This document shows, piece after piece, positions 21,895-32,739 of a DNA stretch of 64,000 nt. The number at the start of each line of letters is the position of its first letter. Position 1 is the stretch's first letter. The notes below the pieces were generated by a model. It was not told where the DNA came from and did no database searches. It was given only the letters and a program-made list of their open reading frames with translations. The stretch comes from Siphonodentalium dalli (Eukaryota > Mollusca > Scaphopoda > Gadilida > Siphonodentaliidae): the NCBI GenBank assembly GCA_032622095.1, contig CP136061.1:58667301-58731300 (forward strand), written 5' to 3'. Position numbers and translations under genes: made by a program.

Positions 21895-22880
21895 AATTTG
21901 TCAGTCTCTATGTCAGACTGTTCTCCCATCCATCCATCTGTCATGTCTCTATCCGTCCATCAATTGTTTTCTTCTCCAGATACATATTCAAGACCAAATG
22001 GGTTTATATTTTTAGGTGTGGATGTCCCCCAGGTGACTCACATTCAGATTTGTTCAAATGAGTTCATCAGGTCAAATAGGTGAGAAGTCAGGGCCATAAC
22101 TCTTTCCTTCCATAGTAATTCTTAAAACAATTTCTTCTCAAGAACCATCTGGACTATTTAGCTTATGTTTGGTATGGAGGGTCCTTCGGTGACTGGGGTT
22201 TAGATTTTTTCAGATTTGGGGTCATTTTAGGAAAATCAGTTCAGTTTAACTCTTAAAATCTAATGTCTGAAATTACCAAATGAATGGATCTCATAGATGG
22301 GGATTCACGTTTGTTCAAATAGGGGCGGAGATAAGAGATTTAATTATCAACCAGCCACCCTACCTGTGCTCCGGCGGAGCTATAGTCATCACTCCTCGTC
22401 GTCCATCGTCTGTCCGTCCGACAACAATTATTTGAACATCTTCTCCTCTGGAACCATAAGACCAAATGGGTTCATATTTGGTGTGGATGTTCCCTAGGTG
22501 ATTCTCATTCAGATTTGTTCAAATGCGGTCACTGGGTCAAATAGTTGCAAAGCCAGGGCCATAACTCTTTCCCACCATAGTAATTCTTTGAAACATCTTC
22601 AGAACAATAAGACCGAATGGTTTCATATTTGGTGTGGATGTTCCCTAGGTGACTCACATTCAGATTTGTTCAAATGAGTTCACTTGAAATAGTTGCAAAG
22701 CCAGGGCCATAACTCTTTCCCTCCATAGTATTCTTAAAGTGACTTCTTCTCAAATACCATCAGGCTATATGGGTTCATATTTGGTATGAAGGATCCTTGG
22801 GTGACTGGGGTTCAGATTTGTTCAAATCAGGTCACTGGGTCAAATGTGGGCAGGGCCAGAACTCCAAATTGTTTGTTTTA
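21895..22880 (+). repeat. Tandem-core repeat of the AGCCAGGGCCATAACTC family
   Basis: Units near 22,085, 22,545 and 22,700 share 'CAGGGCCATAACTCTTTCC', 'ATAGTAATTCTT' and 'GATTTGTTCAAATG'. The left end has the 'TCTGTCCGTCCG'-like tract typical of the family. A run of nine G lies just before, at 21,342-21,351. Confidence 0.78.
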
Positions 22881-22883
22881 GAT

Positions 22884-23330
22884 TTAACTCTTTAGATACC
22901 TACTTCTTTTAAAGTGATTATGAAAAGTTCTGACTGTTGTGGTCTCCAGAGTCCCAGTCTTATCAGTCTTTGCAGTCTGGTGAGCGACCCCACAGTCATT
23001 GACTGTCTTGTTATGTTTACCCATACCATAGTATGGTAAACATAGTGTCGTTGTCCGGATTGACCGTCTGTCTGTAGACACTTTACGCATGGTGCGATAA
23101 CTGAAATATTTTCTATCTGATCGGAACCAAATTTTGTATATGAATTTCTCAGCACCAAATACAGATCGAGTTTGAATATGGGTTTGATCCGAGTTTTTTT
23201 TATGGAGTTATGGCCCTTTTTCAACTTAGAATTCATGTATGCTGCCATAACTAAAAAAAAATTTATCTGATTTGTTATACCAGAGTTATGGCCCTTTTTC
23301 AACTAAGAATTGAACAGATTTTAGTTTTTG
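22884..23330 (-). repeat. Hairpin-ended GAGTTATGG repeat
   Basis: Reading inward from 23,018, a hairpin 'TTTACCCATACCATAGTATGG' is followed by 'GTGTCGTTGTCCGGATTGACC', a GTCTGTCTGTAGACAC tract and then units of 'CCAAATTTTGTATATGAATT' and 'GAGTTATGGCCC'. The order is the mirror of 28.2-28.8 kb. Confidence 0.75.
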
Positions 23331-24185
23331 ATAACCCAGGTAGATTACAATTAACTACCAGTAATGCAAGCTTAACTGCATAGATAGTGTTCTGAGATAC
23401 TTCAGAAGTGATGTCTTATTGAAATATTAGTTATTTTTAGCCACTGTATATAGGACATAGCTCTATGATAGCAGAGAAGCTGTAACCCATTCATGATTTA
23501 ATGGACTGTCCCATTCAGTTCTAATTGGAATACTCTATTATTCATTTGTAGGGATGTTCTCATTTTAAATTTCAATTAATCATTCTTCTGTTATCTCCAG
23601 GTTTCTCCTCATTCACTTGCATGGATTTCTGTAGTTAAAGATTAACACATCTCAACATTCCTGATACTTTCATCTGATACCATGTCTCATATTGTATTGG
23701 TTTATTTTGACACACTCTTTGCCCCTATTGTTTAATTTATTTTGATTTTTATGTGTACCTATACCATAATATGGTACACATATTGTGATGTCTGGATTGA
23801 CCACTTGTTTTCATTTAGATATTGATGATTATGATACAAGTTGATTAAAAAGGTCCCCAATGTGTCCCTTTTTTAAAATAATTAAAAATTATTTTTTAAG
23901 TTTGAAAATTTGAAAAACTAACTCTGCCAAGGGTACCCTGAATCACCACACCAAATTTGTTTAATTCGGTCCAAAATCTTGTGTTATGTACTGGTAAATC
24001 TGTTTGGAGCAACATTAAATCCAATTCACCATAGTATGGTACACATATTGTGATGTCCGGATAAAAACTAACACCATTATAACTCTGCCAAGGGTACCCC
24101 GAATCACCACACCAAATTTGTTTAAATCGGTCCAGAATCTTGTTATGTACCTGTAAATCTGTTTGGTGCAACATTAAATCCAATT
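23331..24185. repeat. Repeated hairpin ATACCATAATATGGTA with GTGATGTCCGGAT; otherwise no gene
   Basis: At 23,760-23,800 and 24,030-24,065 a 'CCATA(A/G)TATGGTACACAT' hairpin end precedes 'ATTGTGATGTC(T/C)GGAT'. The following 'AACTCTGCCAAGGGTACCC' and 'CACACCAAATTTGTTTAA' are duplicated (23,925 and 24,080). 23,331-23,750 has no recognised feature. Confidence 0.65.
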
Positions 24186-24594
24186 CATCAATTTTATGCT
24201 ATGCCTTTGGACTACTTAGCTATTGATAAGGCTATATCATTTTCTGATGTCTCTTATGCCAATGTGCAAATAATCTGATAAAGAAGGCTATGGTATCTAA
24301 TTTAAAATAAAGATTCAACAATAAACATCACATGATATTAGCAGTAGACTTGGACATCCGTGCTGCAGAGTTATATCTCCAGATGGTCTGAGGTCATTAT
24401 AATTGTTATTGGTTTAATAGAGAGGTCATTGTTCAACATAAACAATTCCTATGATTTGTTGAAGCTCTGCTATATTATTGATATTAATGGGTCAGCAGTG
24501 AGGTGGCTTATCTGTATACTATATTGTCACACCTTTCACCCAAGGCTGTGGTGGTTTAGCATTACAGATCTTGTACCAGTGCATTCTCTTATAT
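24186..24594. other. No gene recognised
   Basis: AT-rich unique-looking sequence. A 'GTACCAGTGCATTCTCTTATA' fragment of the hairpin repeat is at 24,575-24,596. A 78-codon open frame at 24,360 has no motif. Confidence 0.5.
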
Positions 24595-24770
24595 AAATGC
24601 CGGTGATCCATACATTCCAATAATTTGTGTTATGTACATTAGTCTATAATAGTACATACAGTATACTCTATAATTCAACACCAAAACTCTCATTTATGAT
24701 TCTGATCATAGTAAATTTTTATTGCCAAGGGATGGGTTAACATCTGCCGATCGTGATCGGCCTCTCGTAT
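24595..24770 (-). repeat. ACGAGAGGCCGATC-ended repeat, copy 1
   Basis: On the minus strand it starts TACGAGAGGCCGATCACG and matches 27,271-27,452 through 'GATGTTTAACCCATCCC', 'GATCAGAATCAT' and 'TTATTGGAATGTATG'. A third partial copy is at 59,490. The end is a palindrome (GCCGATCGTGATCGGC). Confidence 0.82.
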
Positions 24771-24924
24771 TAATAATATACACACATGGAAAGTATAATT
24801 ACAAATAAATATAATAGAATATACACGTATATTGTTATGGGTGATATAGTCATGACTGACTCTTCTCATCACCCCTGAATGCGGTGACAGATTATAGGAT
24901 GCAGATAACCGAATTAACTGGATA

Positions 24925-25260
24925 GTTTTTAGCTCAACTTTACAAAGTTTGAGCTATTGCGTGGATTGGTGTCCATCCATCAACAATTTCCTTTGGCTCA
25001 CCGTACAGGGCGCATCCCTCATCCGATCATCACCAAACTTCATATGGATCTTCGGGGTGACCTCTAGATGGAAGCCATAAATATTTTCCGAAATTCATTA
25101 AATAACATAGCTGCCAGCAGCCATTTTGAATTTCAAATTTGAATTGAACACTCCATTGAACATCCATACCCAATTTCATTGAGACCAACAACTGGTGGTT
25201 GAGATATCTGCACGGACAGAAAGTATGCACAAAGGACAGGACACATGTAATTCAGTATAA
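24925..25260 (-). repeat. Reverse copy of the AAGTTGAGCTA-ended element
   Basis: 'AGCTCAACTTTACAAAGTTT' at 24,931 and 'CAACAATTTCCTTTGG' at 24,978 are the complement of the 3' ends at 51,150-51,225 and 59,393-59,491. They are followed by one eroded 'GCTGCCAGCAGCCATTTTG' core unit. Confidence 0.72.
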
Positions 25261-25737
25261 CAACCATTTCCTTCATTCATGGGGGTATTATTAATAAATA
25301 CATTCATTTTCATTTATATTACTATTTTTACCCATTTCAAATATTTGAACCAATCTGGCCTTTGAAGCTGCATAGTGTATATTGGCATCCACTTTGGATC
25401 TATGTATTTTATCAGTGTGTTCTTCAATTACTTGTTATATCATAGGTTAATTGGTTAATGGAACAGACTGCACATGGAAAATAATACAGAGATTGGGCGA
25501 CCATTTAGTCATCTGGCCGGGGCTAGTCACAACGTTAGAGTATACGCTGCTGTGCATACACATCTTTTTTTGTTCACATATATGGGTGAATATTTGAAAA
25601 GTGTACAATCTGATGTTACGACCATTGGTCAAATAATTACAGAAGTGTGTGCAACAGGAGAAAACCAAATAATAATTTTTGTCTAGGCACCATGATAATT
25701 AGGATGATATTCAGGCAAAAAAACTGAACCAAAGTCT
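25261..25737. other. No gene recognised
   Basis: Left flank of the foldback element. Two overlapping open frames on opposite strands (25,447-25,686) have no motif and are not called. Confidence 0.5.
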
Positions 25738-26358
25738 TAGTTAGGGAGCCCGCATATGTTCCATTTACACTTTTGCGTACAAAAGGTTTGACCCCCTAAA
25801 GTTGGTACCAATAATGGAACATTCTGAAAAACTGATTTCTTAAGTTGCGCATTCCTGGGGTTTAGGGGCCGCTGAACCCCAAAAAGTGCCAAAAATCACT
25901 TCTATTTACACTTCCGCGTACATCGATGAATTTTGGTTTGATGATACTCCTAAGTGTACTGATTAAGAAAACACAACTTAAGAAAGGGATTTTCCTGGGG
26001 TTTTCAGATAAGAAAGGGGGTCCCATGCTGAACCCCAAAACGTGATTTTTCCCTTTTTTTTACACTTTCGCGTACATCCATAATTTTTGGTCTCAAAGTA
26101 CTTTGATATATACTAATTATAAAAACACAACTTAAGAAGCAACTTTTCCTGGGGTTTTAAGATAAGAAGGGGGTCATCGGGTCACCCCTCAAAACGTAAA
26201 AAATCACTTTTATTTACATGATTGCATTCGTCCAACGTGTGTGTATGTGCGTACACCCCTGGAACGTTGCACTATTACAACCAATACATCCCTAAATCGA
26301 TACGATCAACTTAAGAAATAAATATTCATGTCGTTTTCTGATAAGAACGAGACTTGTT

Positions 26359-26395
<37 letters not shown>

Positions 26396-27270
26396 ACCAC
26401 AACACGATCCATTTTCTAGAACTGTAAGTGAGCCAGTTTTATGAAAATTATAGCGCGAAAATCTATTAAAATGTATACAAATGTATATATTTTCGTGAAG
26501 CTAAGACATAATGACACTTTTTTGGGCCAAAATTGAAACTCACCATCCAAGATGGCCGCCAAAATGGCCGCCGAATGTTGAAAATATGACATTTTTTCAC
26601 AAATATCTTCTAGATCAATTCATGCTGTTTGGAACTGGTTGAGTAATGCAACTTTATTTTGTGTTTTTTATATTAACTGATCATTGGAGCAATTAAATAT
26701 GCATTTATTGGGGTCCTAACCCCTTCCAATCCCTAAAAAATTCGATTTTACAGAACGCAGTACAAACTTTTACAAAAAATCACAATTGGGATTCTAGTCA
26801 TATTTCAACAAGAAATGAAAAGAACATTGTAATGTAAGTGAGGCATATCATTACCTATGAATATTCCAAATCTCTGCAACCATAAATCTTACCTTGGCTC
26901 AAAATGGCTGCGAACATGGCCGCTAAAATATGGAAAATGGTAAATATTGCCCCAGGGTGTCCTGCAATCGCTTACAAGTTGTGGTTGATGTACACAATTG
27001 GCTAATCTCATTTCTATACATTGCATACTAACATGTCTGATGCACCATGGATCATTTTTACTATTGTCACCACTGACATTTACCAGAAATATTGGACACA
27101 AATATCGGCAAGAATTCACTTTTCAGGGTTCGACCATTTGTTCAAGTAAAATGTAACTATCTTTGGATTGAAAGGTGTTTATTGTTTTGGTCTATCTTAA
27201 ATGTGTCACACTACGGTGTTTATAGACTAAATTGCTCAAGATGGCTTCCAAAATGGCAACCAAATTTGTA
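25738..27270 (+). repeat. Left outer arm of the foldback element
   Basis: Pairs with 31,846-32,739. It includes three successive 'TTTACACTT..CGCGTACAT' segments (25,768, 25,908, 26,060). It also carries a run of 34 C at 26,360-26,393 and about 360 bp (26,785-27,145) with no counterpart in the right arm. Open frames inside are accidental. Confidence 0.82.
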
Positions 27271-28815
27271 ACGAGAGGCCGATCACGATCGGCAGATGTT
27301 TAACCCATCCCTTGGCGATAGTAAATTGTTAAGATCAGAATCATAATCTTTTAATGTTGAATTATAGAGTATACTGTTATGATCTAAAGTAGTATATGAC
27401 AAATGTACATAATAACCAGTAATAACACAAATTATTGGAATGTATGAGTCAATATAGAAGGATTAATATAACATCTAAACTCTAGAGCCTGTCCCCACTA
27501 TCATAGTGTGAGCAGTTCTATTCATGTTGTTGCAAATTGCCATGTGAGATATCAAAATAATATAATTATTTATTTAATGGAAAAGGTTAAAAGACATGGA
27601 ATGGGTAAAAGGGGTTAAATCACCTATCTCTGCCCTGTTTGATCCAATGTAGTCCCATCATCCAAGGACTTAGAGAGCTCCATTGGTCTAGTTAAATAAA
27701 TTCACCTGGCTAAGTTGTGGTTAAAAAGATAGCTAAATCAATTTATCCAATAATTCACTGTGTCTCTTATACAGACCTAACATATGAGGGCTATAAATAA
27801 CTCTCAAAGCAATAAACTATATTGTCTTTTATCTTGCTCACAGAGAAGCAGGTATTCATTAATTGTAAGTTACTTGGGTTATAATCTGGATAATTCTTAG
27901 TTTAAAAAGGGCCATATCTCTGGTATAACAAATTGGATCTAACCCATATTCAAACTCGTTCTGTATTTTGAGTTGAGAAACTCACATACCAAATTTGGTT
28001 CCTATCAGATGAAAAATGGTTGATTTATCGAAGTACATGTATGTGTGAATCATATGTCAAAGGACCATAACACCATTAAAAAAAATCCGATCAAACCCAT
28101 ATTCGAAATCAATCTGTATGTTGGTCTGAGAAACTCATACACCAAATTTGGTTCCAATCAGATAAAAAATGTTTGAGTTATGGCAGAATTCATGAATTCT
28201 AAGTCGAAAAAGGGCCATAACTCCGTAAAAAAATTAATTGTAAGTTACTTGGGTTATAATCTGGATAATTCTTAGTTTAAAAAGGGCCATATCTCTGGTA
28301 TAACAAATTGGATCAAACCCATATTCGAACTCGATCTGTATTTTGGGTCGAGAAACTCACATACCAAATTTGGTTCCGATCAGATAAAAAATGTTTGAGT
28401 TACGGCAGAATTCATTAATTCTAAGTCGAAAAAGGGCCATAACTCCGTAAAAAAAACTCCGATCAAACCCATATTCGAACTCGATCTGTATTTTGGGCCG
28501 AGAAACTCACATACCAAATTTGGTTCCGATCAGATAAAAAATGTTTGAGTTATGGCAGAATGCGTGAATTCTAAGTCGAAAAAGGGCCATAACTCTGTCA
28601 AAAAAAGTCGGATCAAACCCATATTCGAACTCGATCTGTATTTTGGGCTGAAAACCCCATATACAAAATTTGGTTTTGATCAGGTAAAAAATGTTTGAGT
28701 TATCGCATTACACGTAAAGTGTCTACGGACGGACAGACGGACGGACGGACGCACGACGAGTGGTCAATCCGGACAACGACACTATGTTTACCATACATGG
28801 TATGGGTAAACATAA
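27271..28815. mobile_element. Insertion in the left foldback arm only
   Basis: The right arm runs straight from 'GCAACCAAATTTGTA' into 'CATATATCCCGAA', while the left arm is interrupted here by 1.5 kb. The insertion starts with the ACGAGAGGCCGATC-ended repeat (27,271-27,452). It ends with the hairpin-tailed GAGTTATGG tandem repeat (27,890-28,812), whose first unit is itself duplicated ('GTAAGTTACTTGGGTTATAA' at 27,865 and 28,235). Confidence 0.75.
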
Positions 28816-29165
28816 AAAGTTAAAAGTTAACATATCCCGAATATTATTCTCTGCGTTATCCGAAAAAAGTGGCAAATTGTGACTCACTTGGTTATTGTAC
28901 GTGTTAGTTACAATGTAATTAACTGACAACTACGTTCTATTATGTTTGTCCCAGTTCCGTATGGGGCATGACCAATTCATTTTAAAGTTGCAGTATGGAA
29001 TTTTGCGGAGAACCATATCATTGAAAGGAAATGGGCAGAACTTTGAGACTGAACTGAGATGAACCATGATATGTGGGTATTCTGGCCCATTATGATAACA
29101 ATTTATCAACTGGATACAGGGTGGAAGCCAAGATGGTAGCCAGGGAGTTATGATCATAGATGAGG

Positions 29166-29762
29166 ATAATAGGTATACAGGGAGTTATTCTATGGTCATG
29201 AATGATGTGTTGGTATATAGGGAGTTCCCTGTTGTTAACGGTGGGACGTATATTTATATATGTTGTGGATGTGTTATCATTGGTGGTGTATGGAGAGTAG
29301 GTTTAGTATCATGGATGGTGTGTATGAGTATGGCAAGTATGGAACTTATGAGTGGTCGTATGTGCGGATATTGGTATATCTGGAAGGGCTCACCATTGGT
29401 GATGTGCATATGTATACCTGGATTGACTCCATGGTCATGGGTTTGGCGAATAGGTATACATGTAGTGGCTGTATGGTCCACGTTGATGTGAATATGTATA
29501 CAATGAGTGACTGTATGATCGTGAATGTAGTGAATATGTATACATAGAGTGACTATATGGTCGGGTGTAGGTGTATACCTGGTGTTCATGACTCGTGGCT
29601 GTATCGTCATTTGTGGTATGTACGGGTATAACGAAGTATGGCTGTATGATCAGGTGTACATGTACGTGTATAAAGTGGGTGACTATGTTGTCATTTGTGT
29701 GGTATTTATGTACATATGGAGTGACTGTGGTAATGGGTGGGTTGTACATGTGTATCTTGGGT
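29166..29762 (+). repeat. About 40-bp tandem repeats, left half of the foldback centre
   Basis: Units of the form 'GG(T/A)ATACATG...GTGACTATATGGTCATG' run up to the central hairpin, about 15 copies. On the other side the complementary words run away from the hairpin. Because 40 is not a multiple of three, the open frames that appear on both strands are repeat artefacts. Confidence 0.82.
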
Positions 29763-29839
29763 GGCTATCGCTTTCCACAATAACTCAAGGATATGTTAAT
29801 CAACAGAGAGGTCATGTCATATCGTGGAAAGCGATAGCC
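29763..29839. repeat. Central hairpin of the foldback element
   Basis: GGCTATCGCTTTCCAC (29,763-29,778) pairs perfectly with GTGGAAAGCGATAGCC (29,824-29,839) across a 45-base loop. It marks the switch in orientation of the flanking tandem repeats. Confidence 0.9.
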
Positions 29840-29844
29840 AACCA

Positions 29845-31490
29845 TTATCACACAGTCATTACATATATACATAAACACCACAGACATAACAATATAGTTA
29901 CTCACTGTATACATGTACACCTGGCCCATGACCACTGATGACCATACAGCCACGCGTCACAATGCAGGCACACTGGGTATACTCCTAAACATGACCCATA
30001 ACCATATAGTCACTCCATGTATACCCATTCATCTCACCATTGGCCATAAGGTCATCCCCTGTATACCTATTCTCCAAACGCATGGTCAAATGGACAATCA
30101 ATATATACATCAACACCACAACAATGACCATAAAGTCATTCCGGTATACATATGCACATCACCAATGGCCATATAGCCACTCGCTTCATACGCATACCCT
30201 CACACATGTTACCTGGTATATTCCTTCACCTGACCTATGGCCATATAGTCACCTCGTGTGTACTAATTCAAAACATTCATACACGATCGTGGTCAATCCT
30301 TGTATTCATATTCACCCCAACATTGGCCATGGCAATCCCTGTATCCCTATTTGTCACACCATATCCGAATAGCCACTCAATATATACTAATACACCCAGC
30401 CATGTCAGTATAGTCACTCCATGTATGCATATGCACCTCATCCATGACCATATAGCCACTCGCTATATACACATATCCCTCGCCCATGACAATAAAGCAA
30501 CACGTGTGTGTACTGGTCTACACATGGCGATACCGACACGAGTCACCAAACAGGAACACCAGGTACATGTATACTCATACGCCTGTCACCCCCTGTATAG
30601 ATTTTCATTACATTTATGATCATAGTCACTACTTGTATACCTACATGTACTCATCTCACCATTAACCATACATTCACTACCTGTATACCTATTCGACACA
30701 CAGTCATATAACCACTCGATATACATATGCAGCCCACCCTAGACCATAGATTCACTCCAGGTATACATGTAACCCTCACTAATGGCCATTCAGCCCTTCC
30801 AGATATACAAAAAAACCCGCACATACGACCACTCAAACAACCCATCCTTGCATATACACCTCACACATGACAATTCAGCAATTCACTGTATAATCATACA
30901 CGCCATCCATGATAATACAGCTAAGTCCTATACACCCACCAATGGTAATACATCCACGATATATATAAATATACATCCCACCCGTTACCACAAGGACACT
31001 TCCTATGTACCCACACGATCGATAATGTCCACCCAGCTTACCCCAGGTATTCATATTCAATCATGACCGTACAGTCATTCCATGTATACCTATACACATT
31101 ACCCGTAACCATAAAATCACTACCTATTTATCCACACAACCCATCCATGATCATACAGACAACACATGTACATCCCACCCATGACCTTACATTCACTCCA
31201 TATATACATAATCAACACATATATGACCATGTAGCTATATCCATACACCACACCAATGACCATACAGGCACACCGGATGCACCCGTACTGGATATACACA
31301 ATCATACACCATACAGTCACCCCATGCATACCGATTCACCTCACACCTGACCATGACCTCTCCCTGTATACATAGATGCATCTTACCATGGACAACCCAC
31401 TTATAACCATATAGTCACTCATTGTATACCTACTCACATCAGTCATGACATACAATAACTCCCTGCAGACCTATTCACCTCACATATGAT
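29845..31490 (-). repeat. About 40-bp tandem repeats, right half of the foldback centre
   Basis: Units built from 'CCAT(A)TAGTCACTC', 'TGTATACC(T/C)ATTCA' and 'CCATGACC' are spaced 38-42 bp (for example near 30,007, 30,047, 30,089, 30,128, 30,167), around 35-40 copies. It is nearly three times as long as the left half. Confidence 0.82.
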
Positions 31491-32739
31491 CACAGAGTAA
31501 CTCCCTGGCTACGATCTTGGCATCCACACTGTATCCTGTAGACATTTTTTTTATCATAATGAACCAGAATAGCCAAAGATTATGGTCCATCTCAGTTCTG
31601 TCTCAAAGTTTGCCCATTTCCTTTCAATAAATATGGCCAAAATCACAAAAGAGGTTCTCGGCAAAATTACATACATTAAAATGAATTTGTCATGCCCCAT
31701 ACGGAGCTGGGACAACTGGGAATAGAACATGTAGTTGTCAGTTAATTAACTAACACGTATAATAACCAAGTGAGTCACAATTTGCTACCTTTTCGGATAA
31801 TGCAGAGAATGTTCGGGATATATGTAAAAAATTAGCATTTTACAAATTTGGTTGCCATTTTGGAAGCCATCTTGAGCAATTTGGTCTATAAACAACGTAG
31901 TGTGACACATTTAAGATAGACCAAAACAATAAACACCTTTCAATCCAAAGATAGTTATATTTTACCTGAAAAAATTGTGTGTGAAATTTTATACCGCATT
32001 CTGTACAATCAAATTTTTGAGGGATCGGAAGGGGTTAGGACCCCAATAAATGCATATTTAATTGCTCCAATGATCAGTTTAATATACAAAATACAAAATA
32101 AAGTTGCATTACTCAACCAGTTCCAAGCAGCATGAATTGGTCTAGAAGATATTTGTGAAAAAATGTCATATTTTCAACTTCCGGTGGCCATTTTGGCGGC
32201 CATCTTGGATGGTGAGTTTCAATTTTGGCCCAAAAAAGTGTCATTATGTCTTAGCTTCACGAAAATATATCCATTTGTATACATTTTACTAGATTTTCCC
32301 GCTATAATTTTCATAAAACTGGCTCACTTATAGTTCTAGAAAATGGATCGTGTTGTGGGGGGGGGGGGGTGGTGGTAACAAGTCTCGTTCTTATCAGAAA
32401 ACGACATGAATATATATTTCTTAAGTTGATCGTATCGATTTAGGGATGTATTGGTTGTAATAGTGCAATGTTCCAGGGGTGTACGCACATACACACACGT
32501 TGGACGAATGCAATCATGTAAATAAAGAGTTTTTTACGTTTTGAGGCGTGACCCGATGATGTAAATGTGTAAATAGAAGTGATTTTTGGCACTTTTTGGG
32601 GTTCAGCAGCCCCAGGAATGCGCAACTTAAGAAATCGGTTTTTCAGAATGTTCCATTATTGGTACCGGGTACCAACTTTAGGGGGTCAAACCTTTTGTAC
32701 GCAAAAGTGTAAATGGAACATATGCGGGCTCCCTAACTA
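31491..32739 (-). repeat. Right arms of the foldback element
   Basis: 31,491-31,845 is the complement of 28,816-29,165 ('TTGTCATGCCCCATACGGA', 'GTGAGTCACAATTTGC'). 31,846-32,739 is the complement of the outer left arm. The tract opposite the 34-C run is a shorter run of 11 G with interruptions. Confidence 0.82.

Larger units (their letters stand above)
25738..32739. mobile_element. 7-kb foldback-like element with long imperfect inverted arms
   Basis: The outer ends are inverted repeats starting TAGTTAGGGAGCCCGCAT, flanked by TCT on both sides (a possible 3-bp duplication, weak). From the ends inward the arms match through poly-C/poly-G tracts, 'AAGATGGCCGCC' segments and 'ACTCAACCAGTTCC' to about 27,270 on the left and 31,846 on the right. 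They match again at 28,816-29,165 against 31,490-31,845. Inside are opposed tandem repeats around a central hairpin. Arms are clearly diverged from each other, with several hundred bases missing from the right arm. No transposase was found. Long inverted arms with internal tandem repeats are the defining look of foldback elements; the class assignment is inference. Confidence 0.82.

Noticed and set aside
29254-31066. Multiple His-, Ile- and Thr-rich open frames on both strands inside the foldback centre
   Set aside because: They arise from about 40-bp tandem repeats poor in stops; the period is not a multiple of three, the frames switch along the array, and both strands are equally open.
25738-32739. 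Possible mirror-image misassembly
   Set aside because: The arms differ by many substitutions, indels and a one-sided 1.5-kb insertion, which an assembly artefact would not produce.
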